From: Candidatus Altimarinota bacterium
GTDB taxonomy: Bacteria > Cyanobacteriota > Cyanobacteriia > Cyanobacteriales > Microcystaceae
NCBI GenBank assembly: GCA_012031035.1
Contig: JAAUUT010000038.1
Span: 1 to 41,384, forward strand
Direction of reading: 5' to 3'
Length of the DNA stretch: 41,384 bases
The notes beneath the pieces were generated by a model. It ran no database searches. It was not told the origin of the DNA and saw nothing but the letters and a program-made list of their open reading frames with translations. Position 1 is the stretch's first letter. The number at the start of each line of letters is the position of its first letter. Below are positions 1 through 11,438 of the stretch, in pieces. Position numbers and translations under genes: made by a program.

Positions 1-2
1 CA

Positions 3-485
3 CTAGTGACCACTGCTCTGTCGGACATATTGAAACGACCCTCCGAACAAATTAACCATTTACAAAAATTGCGATCGCTTCAACAAATCGCCATAGAAAA
101 AAATTATCCTGCCAGAATTACCGAATTTATTCTCTTACCGTTTGTCGGTCAGGAAGCACCCAAACCTTTACGAAACCGAGTTGGAAGAGATCAACCCATC
201 CTAGAAGATAGCTTAATTTTAACTGCGATCGCGCGTATCTTTCTCGGCAATTGGATTCCTAACCATCAACCCAGTTGGGTCAAGCTGGGGTTAAATGGGG
301 CTACAGAAGCCCTTAGATGGGGCTGTAACGACCTTGGCGGCACCTTAATGGAGGAACACATTACCACGATGGCAGGGGCGTTAGGAGGCACTTGTATGGA
401 AGTAGAAACCCTGCAAGCAGCGATTCAATCTCTCGGTCGTCCCTACCAGCAACGAGGGACTACTTATAATTATGTGATTGGTTAA
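3..485 (+). CDS. cofH: FO synthase subunit 2 (CofH), C-terminal part
   Basis: This is the last ~160 residues of CofH, the radical-SAM partner of CofG that joins a tyrosine-derived unit to the pyrimidine in making the 5-deazaflavin F0. Cyanobacteria are known to use F0 as a photolyase antenna. The family C-terminus is clear: [36 protein letters not shown] and a final QRGTTYNYV. The CxxxCxxC cluster-binding region lies outside the window, and the frame is open to the left edge. The conserved G-H-I-E-T just upstream is read in another frame (GGA CAT ATT GAA ACG, 23-37), so a frameshift near 38-42 is likely. The GTG at 6 is not the true start. Confidence 0.85.
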   Translation, partial: LVTTALSDILKRPSEQINHLQKLRSLQQIAIEKNYPARITEFILLPFVGQEAPKPLRNRVGRDQPILEDSLILTAIARIFLGNWIPNHQPSWVKLGLNGATEALRWGCNDLGGTLMEEHITTMAGALGGTCMEVETLQAAIQSLGRPYQQRGTTYNYVIG

Positions 486-560
486 CCGTTGATTAAAGTC
501 GAAAGTCGGAAGTATTGAGATAAGGAAGAATATTGACTACTTTCTTCCTGAACTTCTTCT

Positions 561-600
561 AATTTTCATAATTTATAATTCATAATTCATAATTTTTAAT
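561..600. repeat. AATTCAT-type AT-rich repeat before polA
   Basis: Degenerate tandem copies of a 7-8 nt unit (AATTCAT / AATTCATA) end 3 bases before the polA ATG at 604. The same family occurs at 24182-24214, 31649-31683 and 31911-31983, each time within a few bases of a coding boundary. No Shine-Dalgarno sequence is visible between the repeat and polA. Confidence 0.7.
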
Positions 601-603
601 ATC

Positions 604-3488
604 ATGCCTACATCTGAGCTATTACTTTTAATTGACGGTCATTCGCTTGCTTTTCGCGCTTATTATGCGTTTGCTATGTCTAAGCAAGGATTGTTGCGCA
701 CCTCTACAGGAATTCCTACTAGCGTCTGTTTTGGTTTCTTAAACTCTTTGATGCAAATTATCGAATCGCAACAACCGCAAGCGATCGCGATCGCTTTTGA
801 CCGCGCTGAAGCAACTTTTCGTCACGAAGCTGATGCTAACTATAAAGCTAATCGCAAAGAAACGCCAGAAGAGTTTATTCCCGATCTCAAAAATCTTCAA
901 GCGTTATTGTTAGCATTTAATTTTCAAATTGTTACGGCTGCTGGATATGAAGCGGATGATGTTATCGGGACGCTAGCCAAGCAAGCCAGCGAGACGGGAT
1001 ATAATGTTAAGATTGTAACGGGCGATCGCGATCTTTTTCAATTAATCGAACCAGAAAATAATGTTAGAGTTCTTTATATCGATCGCAATTCTGTCAAAAG
1101 TTATTCTCCAGGTTATACCGAATTCGATCCCGCAGCCGTCGAAGAAAAGTTAGGCATTTCACCCCATCAAGTCGTCGATTATAAGGCATTATGCGGCGAC
1201 AAATCCGATAACATCCCAGGCGTTAGAGGAATTGGCGATAAAACCGCCGTCAAACTACTTAATGAATATGGAAGTTTGGAGGCTATTTATGAAAATTTAG
1301 ATAAAATTCAAGGGGCAGTTAAGAAGAAGTTAGAAGAGGGCAAAAAAGATGCCGAACATTCTCGTCATCTCGCACAAATTGCTTTAAATACTCCTTTGGA
1401 AGCCAAGCTAGAAGATTTTAAGTTGCAAGGTTTTGATTTTAATACAGTCAAACCTTTATTAGAAAAATTAGAATTAAAGACTGTTCTTAAAAAACTCGAT
1501 AAATTACAGCAGAAACTTGGTGGTCGTCTAACGAGTGTTGAATCATTTTCTGAATCGGTTACTACACCTCAACAATTGTCGCTATTCGAGCAAAATAATT
1601 CAACCCTAGAAATCCAAACACTTCCAAAAAACTCGGTTGCTATTACTCCTCGAATCATCGATACTCCAGACAAGCTATTTGAATTAGTTAATCTTTTAAA
1701 CAAACAAAACAATAAACCCGTTGCTTGGGATACGGAAACGACCTCTTTAAATACGCGAGAAGCCAACTTAGTTGGAATTGGTTGCTGTTGGGGAAGCGAA
1801 CTTACAGAAATGGCTTATATTCCCATAAACCATACTCTAGAAAAACCGCTCAAACAAATAGAAGTTTTAGAGGCATTGCGTCCAATTTTAGAAAGTTCTA
1901 ACTATCCCAAAATCTTTCACAATACAAAATTCGATCGCACGATTTTAGCTTTTCATGGAATTAAGCTAGCTGGGTTTATTTTTGATACGATGTTAGCAAG
2001 TTATGTCCTTCATCCAGAACAAAGTCATAAACTCAGTAAGGTATGCGATCGCTATTTAGATAATATTTGCTCCCAAGATTACGACGATTTAAAACTTCCC
2101 AAAGGAAAAACATAGGCGATCTCGATATTCAAACCGTAGCTAATTATTGTGGTATGGATGCCTATGCTACCTTCAGGTTATTCCCTAAACTCACAGAAGC
2201 ATTAGCCAAAGTTCCAGAACTTAATAAACTGTTATTAGAAATCGAACTTCCCTTAGAACCCGTTTTAGCAGCCATGGAGATGCAAGGAATTCGGATAAAT
2301 ACTGTTTATTTACAAGAACTTTCCGAACAATTAGAAAAAGATTTACAAATCTTAGAACAAGAAGCTTATCAAGCAGCAGGAGAAAAATTTAATTTAGGAT
2401 CTCCCAAACAATTGAGCGAAATATTATTTGAGAAATTGGGATTAGATCGTAAAAAATCTCGCAAAATTAAAACCGGATATTCTACCGACCATGCAACTTT
2501 AGAAAAATTACAAGGCGAACATCTCGTTATCGATAAAATTCTCGACTATCGCACTTTATCGAAACTAAAATCTACCTATGTCGATGCACTTCCAGCCTTA
2601 GTTTGTCCAAAAACTCAGCGAGTTCATACCGATTTTAATCAAACCGTAACGGCAACGGGACGGCTATCATCTTCTAATCCCAATTTACAAAATATTCCTA
2701 TTCGGACGGAATTTTCTCGCAAAATTCGTCAAGCATTCATTCCAGAATCGGGATGGTTATTAGTCTCGGCTGATTATTCGCAAATTGAGCTAAGAATTCT
2801 AGCACATTTAAGTCAAGAACCCGTTCTTGTTGAAGCCTATTGTCAAGGAGAAGACGTACATAGCGTTACCGCAAAAATTGTTTTTGATCGCGATGAAATT
2901 ACGCCTCAAGAACGTAACTTAGGTAAGACAATTAATTTTGGCGTAATCTATGGAATGGGAGCGCAAAGATTCGCTCGTTCTTCAGGATTGAGTGTAGAAC
3001 TCGGCAAAGATTTTATCGAAAAATATCGACAGAAATACGCGCGAGTTTTTGCTTACTTAGAAAAAATGAAAAAAGAAGCGATCGCCGATGGATATGTTAC
3101 TACAATTTTTGGAAGACGACGCTATTTTGATTTTGCTAGCGACCATTTAAATAAACTGCGCGGGTGCAATCCAGACGACATTAAATTAAATGAATTAAAA
3201 CCGAACAATACTGACGCACAACTCTTAAGAGCGGCTGCTAATGCACCCATTCAAGGATCTAGTGCAGATATCATCAAAATTGCGACGATAAAACTGCACC
3301 AAATCTTACAAAGCAAACAAGCAAGATTGCTTTTGCAAGTTCACGACGAATTAATCTTTGAAGTCCCATCCGAAGAATGGGAAGAATTGCAACCTCAAAT
3401 CAAATCCACTATGGAAAATGCAGTAAATTTAAGCGTGCCTTTGGTTGTTGACGTTCGTGCGGGTAAAAATTGGATGGATGCAAAATAA
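604..3488 (+). CDS. polA: DNA polymerase I (frame broken at ~2106)
   Basis: Repair and Okazaki-fragment polymerase, about 961 residues once one base is restored. Residues ~1-290 are the 5' nuclease (GYEADDVIGTLA, VTGDRDLFQL, GDKSDNIPG). Residues ~345-520 are the 3'-5' exonuclease with its carboxylates kept (WDTETTSL, NTKFD, YCGMD), so proofreading may be active. The rest is the polymerase with motif A (DYSQIELRILAHL), motif B (GKTINFGVIYG) and motif C (QVHDELIFE). The frame stops at TAG 2113-2115 and continues in the next frame. Adding one A to the five at 2106-2110 gives KGKNIGDLDI and a continuous protein. Every motif is intact on both sides, so an assembly error is more likely than gene loss. 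Confidence 0.93.
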
Positions 3489-3526
3489 AAAGATAAACAA
3501 TTATGTTTTCGGAATCGCAGCAATGG

Positions 3527-5829
3527 CTAATCAATTTTACTATTATCAGAACTGCGATCGCCTACCAATAAAGTATTAACTCTTTTTAATAAAAGATGGG
3601 GTTGAATAGGTCGTATTAATAATCATCTATCCCCTGTTGTGACAGCAATCGCCAGTCTAAAGAAGTTATTTGGTCGCTGACTAAAAGAATTTTTATTGAT
3701 TTAGTTGACGGCATTTGTTTGAGAGTTTTACTAATATGATAAACTTCCGATATGTTGCGATCGACGATCGTTAAAGAAGGTCTAAGCAGATCGATTTGTC
3801 CGATCGCGGTATTCCCATCAATCAACCAAACCACTTGATAGTTAGCTGCTGTGAGAAGTTCGCAAATTAAAGTGGCAATTTCTTCATCTCTTTCAATAAG
3901 AACGATACTTTTATTTTCAAGAGATAAAGAAGCTTTAACTTTTGAAGCAGGAATGGTTTTGAGTTGACGATGAGATTGGTTGGGTAAGCGAACGGTGAAT
4001 ATAGATCCTTGTCCTACGATTGATTCAACTTCTATGGTTCCTTGATGCAACTCGACTAATTGTTTGGTTAGTGCTAATCCCAATCCCGTTCCGCCGTAAG
4101 TTCGCTGAAGGGACTTTTCTAATTGTTGAAATTTTTCAAACAAAAGCGGTAATTGATTTTCTGAAATTCCAATTCCAGTATCTTCTACTTGAAAAATAGC
4201 TTGATAATTTTCTCGCCAAACTCTTAAAATAACCGTTCCTTGTGCCGGGGTAAATTTAATGGCATTTTTGAGCAGATGAAAGAGGATTTGTTGGACTCGA
4301 TCTGGATCGGCAAAAAAGCGATCGCGTTTTTTTTCTACTCGAAAATCAAACTCTAAATTAATCTGTTGATTTTTGGCTTCTCCTTCAATAAATTTGAGGA
4401 TTTCTCTAGATAGATTTTGCAAAGAGAATTCTTTGATATTTAATAATATTTTTCCAGCTTCTAGTTGCGAAAAATCGAGGAGTTCATTGATTAATTCTAA
4501 TAGTTTTTTGCCACTATCCTGAATCATTTGTAAATAATGTTGCTGCTTTTCCAGGGGTAGTTTAGAGCCTTTATCAAACCAATGTAATAACGTTCCTGAC
4601 AATCCAATAACACTTGTTAATGGAGTTCGCAATTCATGACTCATATTGCCGAGAAATTCGCTTTTCGATTGCGTAGCAGCTTGAGCGGCGAGTAAAGTAT
4701 CGCGAAGTTCTTGAGTTCGTTCGATAACTCGTTGTTCAAAAGACTCTTTTTGCTTTTGAACTTGCGCATATAATTGTGCTTGGTAAATAGCAACGGCTAA
4801 ATGTTCTCCGATTTGTCTCAAAAAACTTTTTTCACTTTCAAACCATTGGCGATCGCTAAAACACTGATGAGCTATTAGCAATCCCCATAATTTTTCTTCT
4901 ACTACAATTGGAGCAACTAATTTAGCTTTTACATCATGTTTTGCCAGTAATTCCGCCAAACAAAATGAAGAAGAATAATGCGTCTCTACATTCTCAACAG
5001 CAACCACTAATCCACGACGATATTTTTCTTTATAACGTGGAATGTAGGTAAAACAGTCATCTTCTGCTATTAAATTTAAAATTGAAGGAATATTATCGGA
5101 TGCTCTAGATTCATAAGTAATCCGACCCCAACCTTGAGATGTTTGCTTGAGATCGCGATTAATAGAAATTTCATTTCTAAACTCATAAATCACCAAGCGA
5201 TCCACTTGGAGATAGTTTCTAACTTCTCGAATCGCCGTTTCTAAAATAACGGATGCTTCTAAACTTTGATGAATCTGAGCAATAACTTGATTGAGAAGTT
5301 TTTCTTGTTCTATCTGTTGGTAAAGAGCCTCTTCGACGGGTTGACAAATCGATACGCTAGGGGACGATATTTCTTGCTCTCCTGACGTTTCAGGAAGAAG
5401 AATCTCAAAAAGTTTTAGCGTGAAATGCTCTTGAAGTTTAGGATTGTTAACAAATCGCTCGGATAAGATTTTGGGGACGCGATCGCGCAGACGTTTTACC
5501 TCTGCTTGTTGTCCGATTTCTTCAGCAAGTCGATTAATAAAATCTGCGATCGCGCGACTATCCCAAGTAATCTCGATCTGATAAGATAAATCTTCGGTTC
5601 GGAGCGTTCCTACTAAAAGCGCCCTAAATTGGGGAGAAAATAACAAACAAAATCGTTTTCGATAGCCTCTTTCTAACAGACTTATATTAGCTGCAAAAAG
5701 CGCTTCTTCTGTTAAAAAGATACTTTCTTTTCTCCTTCCTGTAGCTATCTGCTTCCATAAAGAACAGAGTTGCTCGTAGGCATTGCTAGACACAGTTCGA
5801 CGTAAGATGGAAGGCACGGAGTTATCCAT
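3527..5829 (-). CDS. GAF-domain hybrid sensor histidine kinase
   Basis: Cytoplasmic two-component sensor without membrane segments. Residues ~1-170 are an unassigned N-terminal sensory region of a type often seen in cyanobacterial kinases. A GAF domain follows (~185-350, phytochrome-like LVIYEF), then a coiled linker, HisKA with the phospho-acceptor in MSHELRTPLTSV, and HATPase_c with boxes LLKNAIKFTP, VEDTGIGI and GGTGLGL. The C-terminus is a receiver (phospho-acceptor Asp in LTIVDRN). The frame stops at 3616, but adding one T to the run at 3618-3619 continues it as DDYLIRPIQPHLLLKRV to a TAG at 3527, completing the receiver (about 767 residues). The usual receiver Lys is then Arg (IRP for IKP). 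It is divergent from cobN with 101 bp between starts. The ligand is unknown. Confidence 0.85.
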
Positions 5830-5930
5830 TACTGCGATCGCACAGACACTAAAAGCGGCTTTATCTAGAATCGCTTGTCATCATTCACTTTGGGTGGAAA
5901 CCTAATCTTTTTTAAAGATAAGAAAAATCA

Positions 5931-8900
5931 ATGCACCGAATTACTACTATACCAGGAGGATGGGATGGCGATTCAGAAGGGGTTATTTTTATCGAACAAA
6001 CTCCCGCTTCTATCGTCCTCCTCACAGCAGCAGATACGGATATTCAAACCCTTGCTGCTTGTCATACGCATTTACCTTCTGACTTTCCAACTGTACGAGT
6101 TGTTAATCTCCTGCAACTTCAACAACAACTCGCCATTGATACTTATGCCGATACCATTTTATCGCAAGCAAAAGTGATTATTATCCGCTTACTCGGCGGA
6201 CGTTCCTATTGGTCGTATGGATTAGAAGTTTTAAAAGAAATTACTCAACAAACAGGCGCTTTTTTGTTTGTTTTACCCGGTGACGACCGTCCAGATCCCG
6301 ATGCGATCGCTCATTCTAATGTTTCTTTAGCAAACGTCAATCGTTTATGGCGCTATTTGACAGAAGGTGGCATCGAAAATTGGCTGAATGGACTAAAATT
6401 TGTTGCTGATGTTTGTCTGGAATATACTTACAATCCCTTACCCCCTCAAATCGTTCCTCGCGTCGGAATTTATCAAAAAAAGGCAAAAGGAATTGAAACA
6501 ATTTTTAAGATTGGTATTCTTTTTTATCGCGCTCATTATTTAGCGGGAAATATGCTGCCAATTGATGCAATTTGTCAAGCAATACAAGAGAGAAGTTTAG
6601 ACCCAATTCCCGTCTTTATTTCTTCTTTACGCGATCGCGACGTACAAGAAGAACTATTGACTTATTTCCAACCATCTCCATCGGATTCTATTCAATTACT
6701 CCTCAACACGACTAGTTTTTCTTTGGCAAGAATTGGCGACGAAAATGAATCGGAATTCTGGAAGAAATTAAACGTTCCTGTCTTACAAGTTATTTTTAGT
6801 AGCACGACAGAAGAGAAGTGGCAATTTAGCGATCGAGGATTAACACCACGAGATGTGGCGATGAATGTGGCGCTTCCAGAAGTAGACGGACGAATTATTA
6901 CTCGCGCCGTCTCTTTTAAATCCGTTCAAACCTGGAATCGAGCATTAGAAACCGATGTGGTTGTTTATCAACCCAAACGCGATCGCATCGATTTCATTGC
7001 CGATTTTGTCCACAATTGTGTACGTTTAAGGCAAACTCCTCCATCCCAAAGAAAAATTGCTCTCATTTTAGCCAACTATCCCAATCGCGATGGCAGGATT
7101 GCTAATGGAGTGGGTTTAGATACGCCTGCTAGTTGTATTGAAATACTCAAAGCATTACGAAATTCTGGTTATTTCGTCGGCAACATTCCCGAAAATGGAG
7201 ATGAATTAATTCACCAATTAACTGCTAGTGTCACCAACGATCTGGAAAGCAACGAACTTCGTCCTATTAACCACGAATTATCCCTAGAAGAATATCAAAA
7301 ATACTTCTCTACTCTACCCGAAAAAGTACAACAAGAAATTAGCGATCGCTGGGGAGATTTTATCGATGAAAAACAAATTAAAACATCCCAATCCCCATTT
7401 CCCATTCCTGGAATCCAATTAGGAAACATCTTTATTGGCATCCAACCATCGCGAGGATACGATCGCGATCCGAGTTTAAACTATCACGCACCCGACTTAG
7501 AACCAACACATCATTATTTAGCTTATTACTATTGGTTGCGAGAGAAATTTTTTAGCTCATGCGATCGTTCACATTGGCAAACATGGGAATTTAGAATGGC
7601 TACCAGGGAAAAGTCTCGCCCTATCCGATACTTGCTATCCCGAAATCACCTTACAAACTCTTCCTAACTTTTATCCATTTATTGTTAACGATCCAGGCGA
7701 AGGTTCGCAAGCAAAACGACGTTCCCACGCCGTCATCATAGATCATCTGACCCCGCCTTTAACTCGCGCCGAACTTTATGGCGACCTAGAAAAATTAGAA
7801 ACATTAATCGACGAATATTACGAAGCACAAAATCTCGATCCCTCCCGATTAAAAATTATTAGCGATCGCATTACCAAACTCATCGATAAAACCCACCTGG
7901 ATCGAGACTTAGGAATCGATAAAATAGACCCCAATAGCATCGCCCAATTCCTAACCCTTGCCGATGGCTATTTATGCGAACTAAAAGAAGCTCAAATTCG
8001 AGACGGATTGCATATCTTTGGTAAATGTCCCCAGGGAAAACAACTAAGAGATTTAATCGTTGCTATTGCCCGTTCTCCAGGACGCGATCGCCTTGGATTA
8101 ACCCGCGCGATCGCTCGCGATCTTAACCTTGACTTTGACCCCCTGACTGAAGGAGGACGGGGAGACGGGGAGACGGGGAGACGGGGAGGATTTCAAAAGC
8201 AAGTTTCTTCTCTCTCAAAAATCCCCTTTTTAGAAGAAAGATTCAAAAAATGTCGTACACAAGGAGATGCGATCGCAGCTATAGAAGAATACGCATCCGA
8301 ACTAATAGAAAATCTAATTGCCAATCACCAATCCCCAATCCCCAATCCCCAATCCCCAATCGCCCAAAAAGAACTCGCTTGGATTAAAAACCATCTCCTT
8401 CCCGCCCTCCAAAAAACCCCCCAAGAAATAACTAACCTCCTTAACGGATTAGATGGCAAATACGTCCCCGCAGGCGCTTCTGGCGCACCCACCAGAGGAA
8501 GACCCGAAGTCCTCCCCACCGGACGAAACTTTTACTCGGTTGATATCCGCGCCATTCCCACCGAAACCGCCTGGGATATCGGACGAAAAGCAGCAGAAGC
8601 GCTAATCGAACGCTACGCGCAAGAAAATGGCGAATATCCCAAAACCCTTGCTATCTCTATCTGGGGAACCTCTACCATGCGAACCGGAGGAGATGATGTG
8701 GCGCAGGTTCTCGCTTTGCTAGGCGTACAACCCATTTGGGATGGTTCTTCTCGCCGCGTTATAGACTTTGAAATACTTACCCCGTCTGCGTTAGGTCGTC
8801 CTCGCGTCGATGTTACGGTTCGGATATCGGGCTTTTTTAGGGACAGTTTTCCTAACATAATAGAATTATTGTACGATGCGATAAATGCAGTGTCAAGCCT

Positions 8901-9732
8901 AAAAGAAGAAAAAGAAATCAATCCCTTAGCGGCACAAGTCCAAGCAGAAAGGGAATTTTGGGAACAACAAGGAATAGAAAAAGAAACTGCCAAACAGAAA
9001 GCTTGCCACAGAATATTCGGTTCAAAACCGGGCGCTTATGGGGCAGGTTTACAGGGATTAATTGAGTCACAAAATTGGAGTAATGATGAAGATTTAGCGC
9101 GTGCCTATATTAATTGGAGTTCCTATGCTTATGACAAGCAAGGAATCGGTCGTGCCGCACCCGAAATATTTAAAATGCGCCTACAACAATTACAAGTCGT
9201 ATTGCACAATCAAGACAATCGAGAACACGACCTTTTAGACTCGGATGACTATTACCAATTCCAAGGAGGATTGACCGCTGCCGTTCGCGCCTTAACGGGC
9301 AAAAATCCCCAAACTTACTTTGGTGATAATTCAATCCCAGACAATCCCAGAGTGAGATTATTGCGAGAAGAAATTGCGAGAGTTTATCGTTCTCGCGTCA
9401 TCAATCCTAAATGGATAGAAGGAGTCATGCGACATGGATATAAAGGGGCATTTGAAATGGCAGCGACCGTAGATTATTTATTTGCTTACGATGCGACGGC
9501 TGCTTGCGTAGAAGATTTTATGTATCGAGGCGTAGCTGAAGCGTATTTATTTGACGAAACCGTACAACAATTTATTCAATCTAAAAATCCTTGGGCATTG
9601 AGAGATATGGCAGAGAGATTGTTAGAAGCAAATCAAAGAGGTTTGTGGCAATCTGTTGATTTGCAGACCTTAGAAAAATTGAGGGAGATCGTTCATCATG
9701 CCGAAGGAATTGTTGAAAGTCGGAATGGATAA
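5931..9732 (+). CDS. cobN: Cobaltochelatase subunit CobN (frame broken at ~7550)
   Basis: Large subunit of the ATP-dependent cobalt (or magnesium-type) chelatase of corrinoid synthesis. About 1266 residues after frame repair, close to the usual ~1250. N-terminus MHRITTIPGGWDG and motifs NYPNRDGRIANGVGLDTP, HGNLEWLPGKSLALS, VNDPGEGSQAKRRSHA, DHLTPPLTRAELYG and RGRPEVLPTGRNFYSVD are typical of the family. Cyanobacterial CobN and ChlH are related; the short CobN-type N-terminus and the PTGRNFYSVD region favour CobN. The frame breaks in six Ts at 7548-7553; removing one T restores the chelatase core. Two simple-repeat tracts (8151-8190 and 8321-8364) are translated in frame in a variable loop. 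Its end lies 7 bp from the stop of convergent livH. Confidence 0.9.
8151..8190. repeat. 9-nt tandem repeat (GGGGAGACG) inside cobN
   Basis: About four copies of a 9-nt unit, GGGGAGACG, read in frame as a Gly/Arg/Asp/Glu-rich stretch (GRGDGETGRRGG). Related 9-nt tracts occur outside genes at 17182-17228 and, in the opposite sense and more diverged, at 38191-38229. Because the unit length is a multiple of three, copy-number change would not break the gene. Confidence 0.8.
8321..8364. repeat. 7-nt tandem repeat (CCCAATC) inside cobN
   Basis: Five to six copies of a heptamer, CCCAATC with small variations, coding for NHQSPIPNPQSPIAQ. It resembles the short tandemly repeated heptamers known from cyanobacterial genomes. 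A 7-nt unit changes frame unless gained or lost in threes, so copy number must be constrained if cobN is functional. Confidence 0.8.
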
Positions 9733-9739
9733 AAAATTG

Positions 9740-10609
9740 TTAGACTTTTTCCGTTCGATTCTCGCCAAATAATCCATTGGGTTTTAAGGTTAAAGCCAAA
9801 ATAACTAATGCAAAACCAATAATTTCTCGATAGCTACCACCCAGATATCCAGCCGCTAAAGATTCGCCAATGCCGTAAAGCACTCCCGCGATCGCAATTC
9901 CCCAAGGACTGTTCAAACCGCCAATAATGGCTGTGGCAAATGCTTTTAGTCCCAGCAGCGTCCCCATACCAGCCGACACATTGTAAATGGGTGCAATTAA
10001 AATACCAGCGATTCCGGCTAAAACTGTAGAAAGGGCATAAGAAAAAGCGATCGCGCCTTCAACATTAATGCCCATAATTTTAGCCGTATTGGGGTTTTCG
10101 CTAGCAGCAAGAAACGCCTTTCCCCAAAGCGTATGAGTAAACGTAAAACGAATCAAAAATGCGATCGCAAAACAGATAATAGGGGTCAGTAATTCCAGAG
10201 GAAAAACACCAAAACCCAAAATATTGATGGGGGTTTGAGCCAGAGGAGAAGGATAGGCGCGGACTTCTTTCCCAAACGTCAACATTGCTAAGTTTTCGAT
10301 AATAATTCCCACAGCAATCGTGGTTAGCAACCAAGAACTCGAACCATCAACGGCAAAGGGTCGAACTGCTAATCTTTCAATAATTAAGCCAAAAACAGCA
10401 CAAATTAATAAAGATAATGGAATCGCGATCGCGATCGGCCAGTTCCAAGCGATATTAAATAAATAACAAATAACTGCCCCCAACATCACTGAAGCCCCTT
10501 GAGAGAAATTCATCGTGTTGGAGATAGAATAAGTAATCTGAAACCCCAAGGCTACTAAACTATAAACGCTGCCAATCGCAATCCCAGAAACAATAAATTG
10601 CTGTAACAT
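9740..10609 (-). CDS. livH: LivH-type ABC transporter permease
   Basis: Inner-membrane permease of the hydrophobic amino-acid/amide (HAAT, Liv) ABC family, 289 residues, which is the usual length, with about eight hydrophobic segments. The N-terminus (GIAIGSVYSLVALGFQITY, then MNFSQGASVMLGA) and the EAA-like region near residue 190-225 (AFSYALSTVLAGIAGIL) match LivH. It would pair with the LivM part of the fusion at 17280-19759 and take substrate from the binding protein at 11439-12701. All three are on the minus strand but are separated by plus-strand genes. The substrate is unknown; family members carry branched-chain amino acids, amides or urea. Confidence 0.9.
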   Translation of the reverse strand: MLQQFIVSGIAIGSVYSLVALGFQITYSISNTMNFSQGASVMLGAVICYLFNIAWNWPIAIAIPLSLLICAVFGLIIERLAVRPFAVDGSSSWLLTTIAVGIIIENLAMLTFGKEVRAYPSPLAQTPINILGFGVFPLELLTPIICFAIAFLIRFTFTHTLWGKAFLAASENPNTAKIMGINVEGAIAFSYALSTVLAGIAGILIAPIYNVSAGMGTLLGLKAFATAIIGGLNSPWGIAIAGVLYGIGESLAAGYLGGSYREIIGFALVILALTLKPNGLFGENRTEKV

Positions 10610-10690
10610 TAACTTACTTTACTTTGGCATAACAAAAACATCATTAGCCTGCTTTGCTTTGTATTTCTGTGTTTTGTTGACAAGACGGTC

Positions 10691-10696
10691 AAGGAG
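10691..10696 (+). promoter_or_regulatory. Strong ribosome binding site of the methyltransferase
   Basis: AAGGAG lies 8 bases before the ATG at 10705 and settles that start. Such a strong site is rare in this window. Confidence 0.7.
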
Positions 10697-10704
10697 AATT
10701 TCTT

Positions 10705-11319
10705 ATGAGTCTTGTAGAAAAAATTGTAGAACAATTCGCCTGTCCCACAGGATTTTGGGGGAATATTGTTGGCTTCATTATGGCACATAGATCGTCAAAT
10801 CTCGAACGCAATGAGTGGGCAATTTCTCTGCTGAATCTGCAACCCTCCGATCGCGTTTTGGAAATCGGTTTCGGGCCTGGAGTAACAATCCAAAAGATGA
10901 GTGAAATTGCGATTGACGGTGTTATTTGGGGGATCGATCGTTCTGAAGTGATGTTTAGGCAAGCTTCAAAAAGAAATCAACGCGCCATTTCGGCTGGAAG
11001 AGTGCGACTATTTCTCACTTCGGTATCGCAATTACCCTCTTTCGATAGCCCATTTGACAAGATTCTGGCTGTTAATAATTTTTACTTCTGGGATAACAAG
11101 ACTGAGGTGCTGAGACGGCTAAGAGAACAGTTGCGCACCGGAGGAATCATAGCCCTCGTTCACCAGCCCAGACTTCCTGGCACTACAGAAGATGATGTGA
11201 TTGAAGCGGGAGAAAAGTTCTCACGCTATCTGGAAATGGCTGGATTTAAAGATATCCAAGTGGAACGGAAGAGGATGAAACCTGTTTCAACGGTGTACGT
11301 ACAAGGAAGAAATCTTTAA
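10705..11319 (+). CDS. Class I SAM-dependent methyltransferase
   Basis: Small cytoplasmic methyltransferase of the Methyltransf_11/25 type, 204 residues. Motif I (VLEIGFGPG, ~52-60) binds S-adenosylmethionine; an acidic motif II follows (IWGIDRSE), and a later motif reads DKILAVNNFYFW. The substrate is not visible. The start is fixed by an AAGGAG 8 bases upstream. It sits alone on the plus strand between livH and the binding-protein gene, both on the minus strand, so it looks like an insertion into the transporter locus rather than part of it. Confidence 0.88.
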   Translation: MSLVEKIVEQFACPTGFWGNIVGFIMAHRSSNLERNEWAISLLNLQPSDRVLEIGFGPGVTIQKMSEIAIDGVIWGIDRSEVMFRQASKRNQRAISAGRVRLFLTSVSQLPSFDSPFDKILAVNNFYFWDNKTEVLRRLREQLRTGGIIALVHQPRLPGTTEDDVIEAGEKFSRYLEMAGFKDIQVERKRMKPVSTVYVQGRNL

Positions 11320-11438
11320 TAGGGAAGACAGCAATTGTTTGTCCGTATCTCGTGGCAGCTAAAGCAACTGCCTGACAGTTTCTCAAACATTCTGTCAAAA
11401 TTGGAACTGTCTTTACTGCTTAGCTTGGTTGAGATTCA

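Noticed and set aside
2095..2130. Programmed frameshift in polA
   Set aside because: The same kind of break occurs in many unrelated genes nearby, and no stimulatory stem or upstream Shine-Dalgarno is seen.
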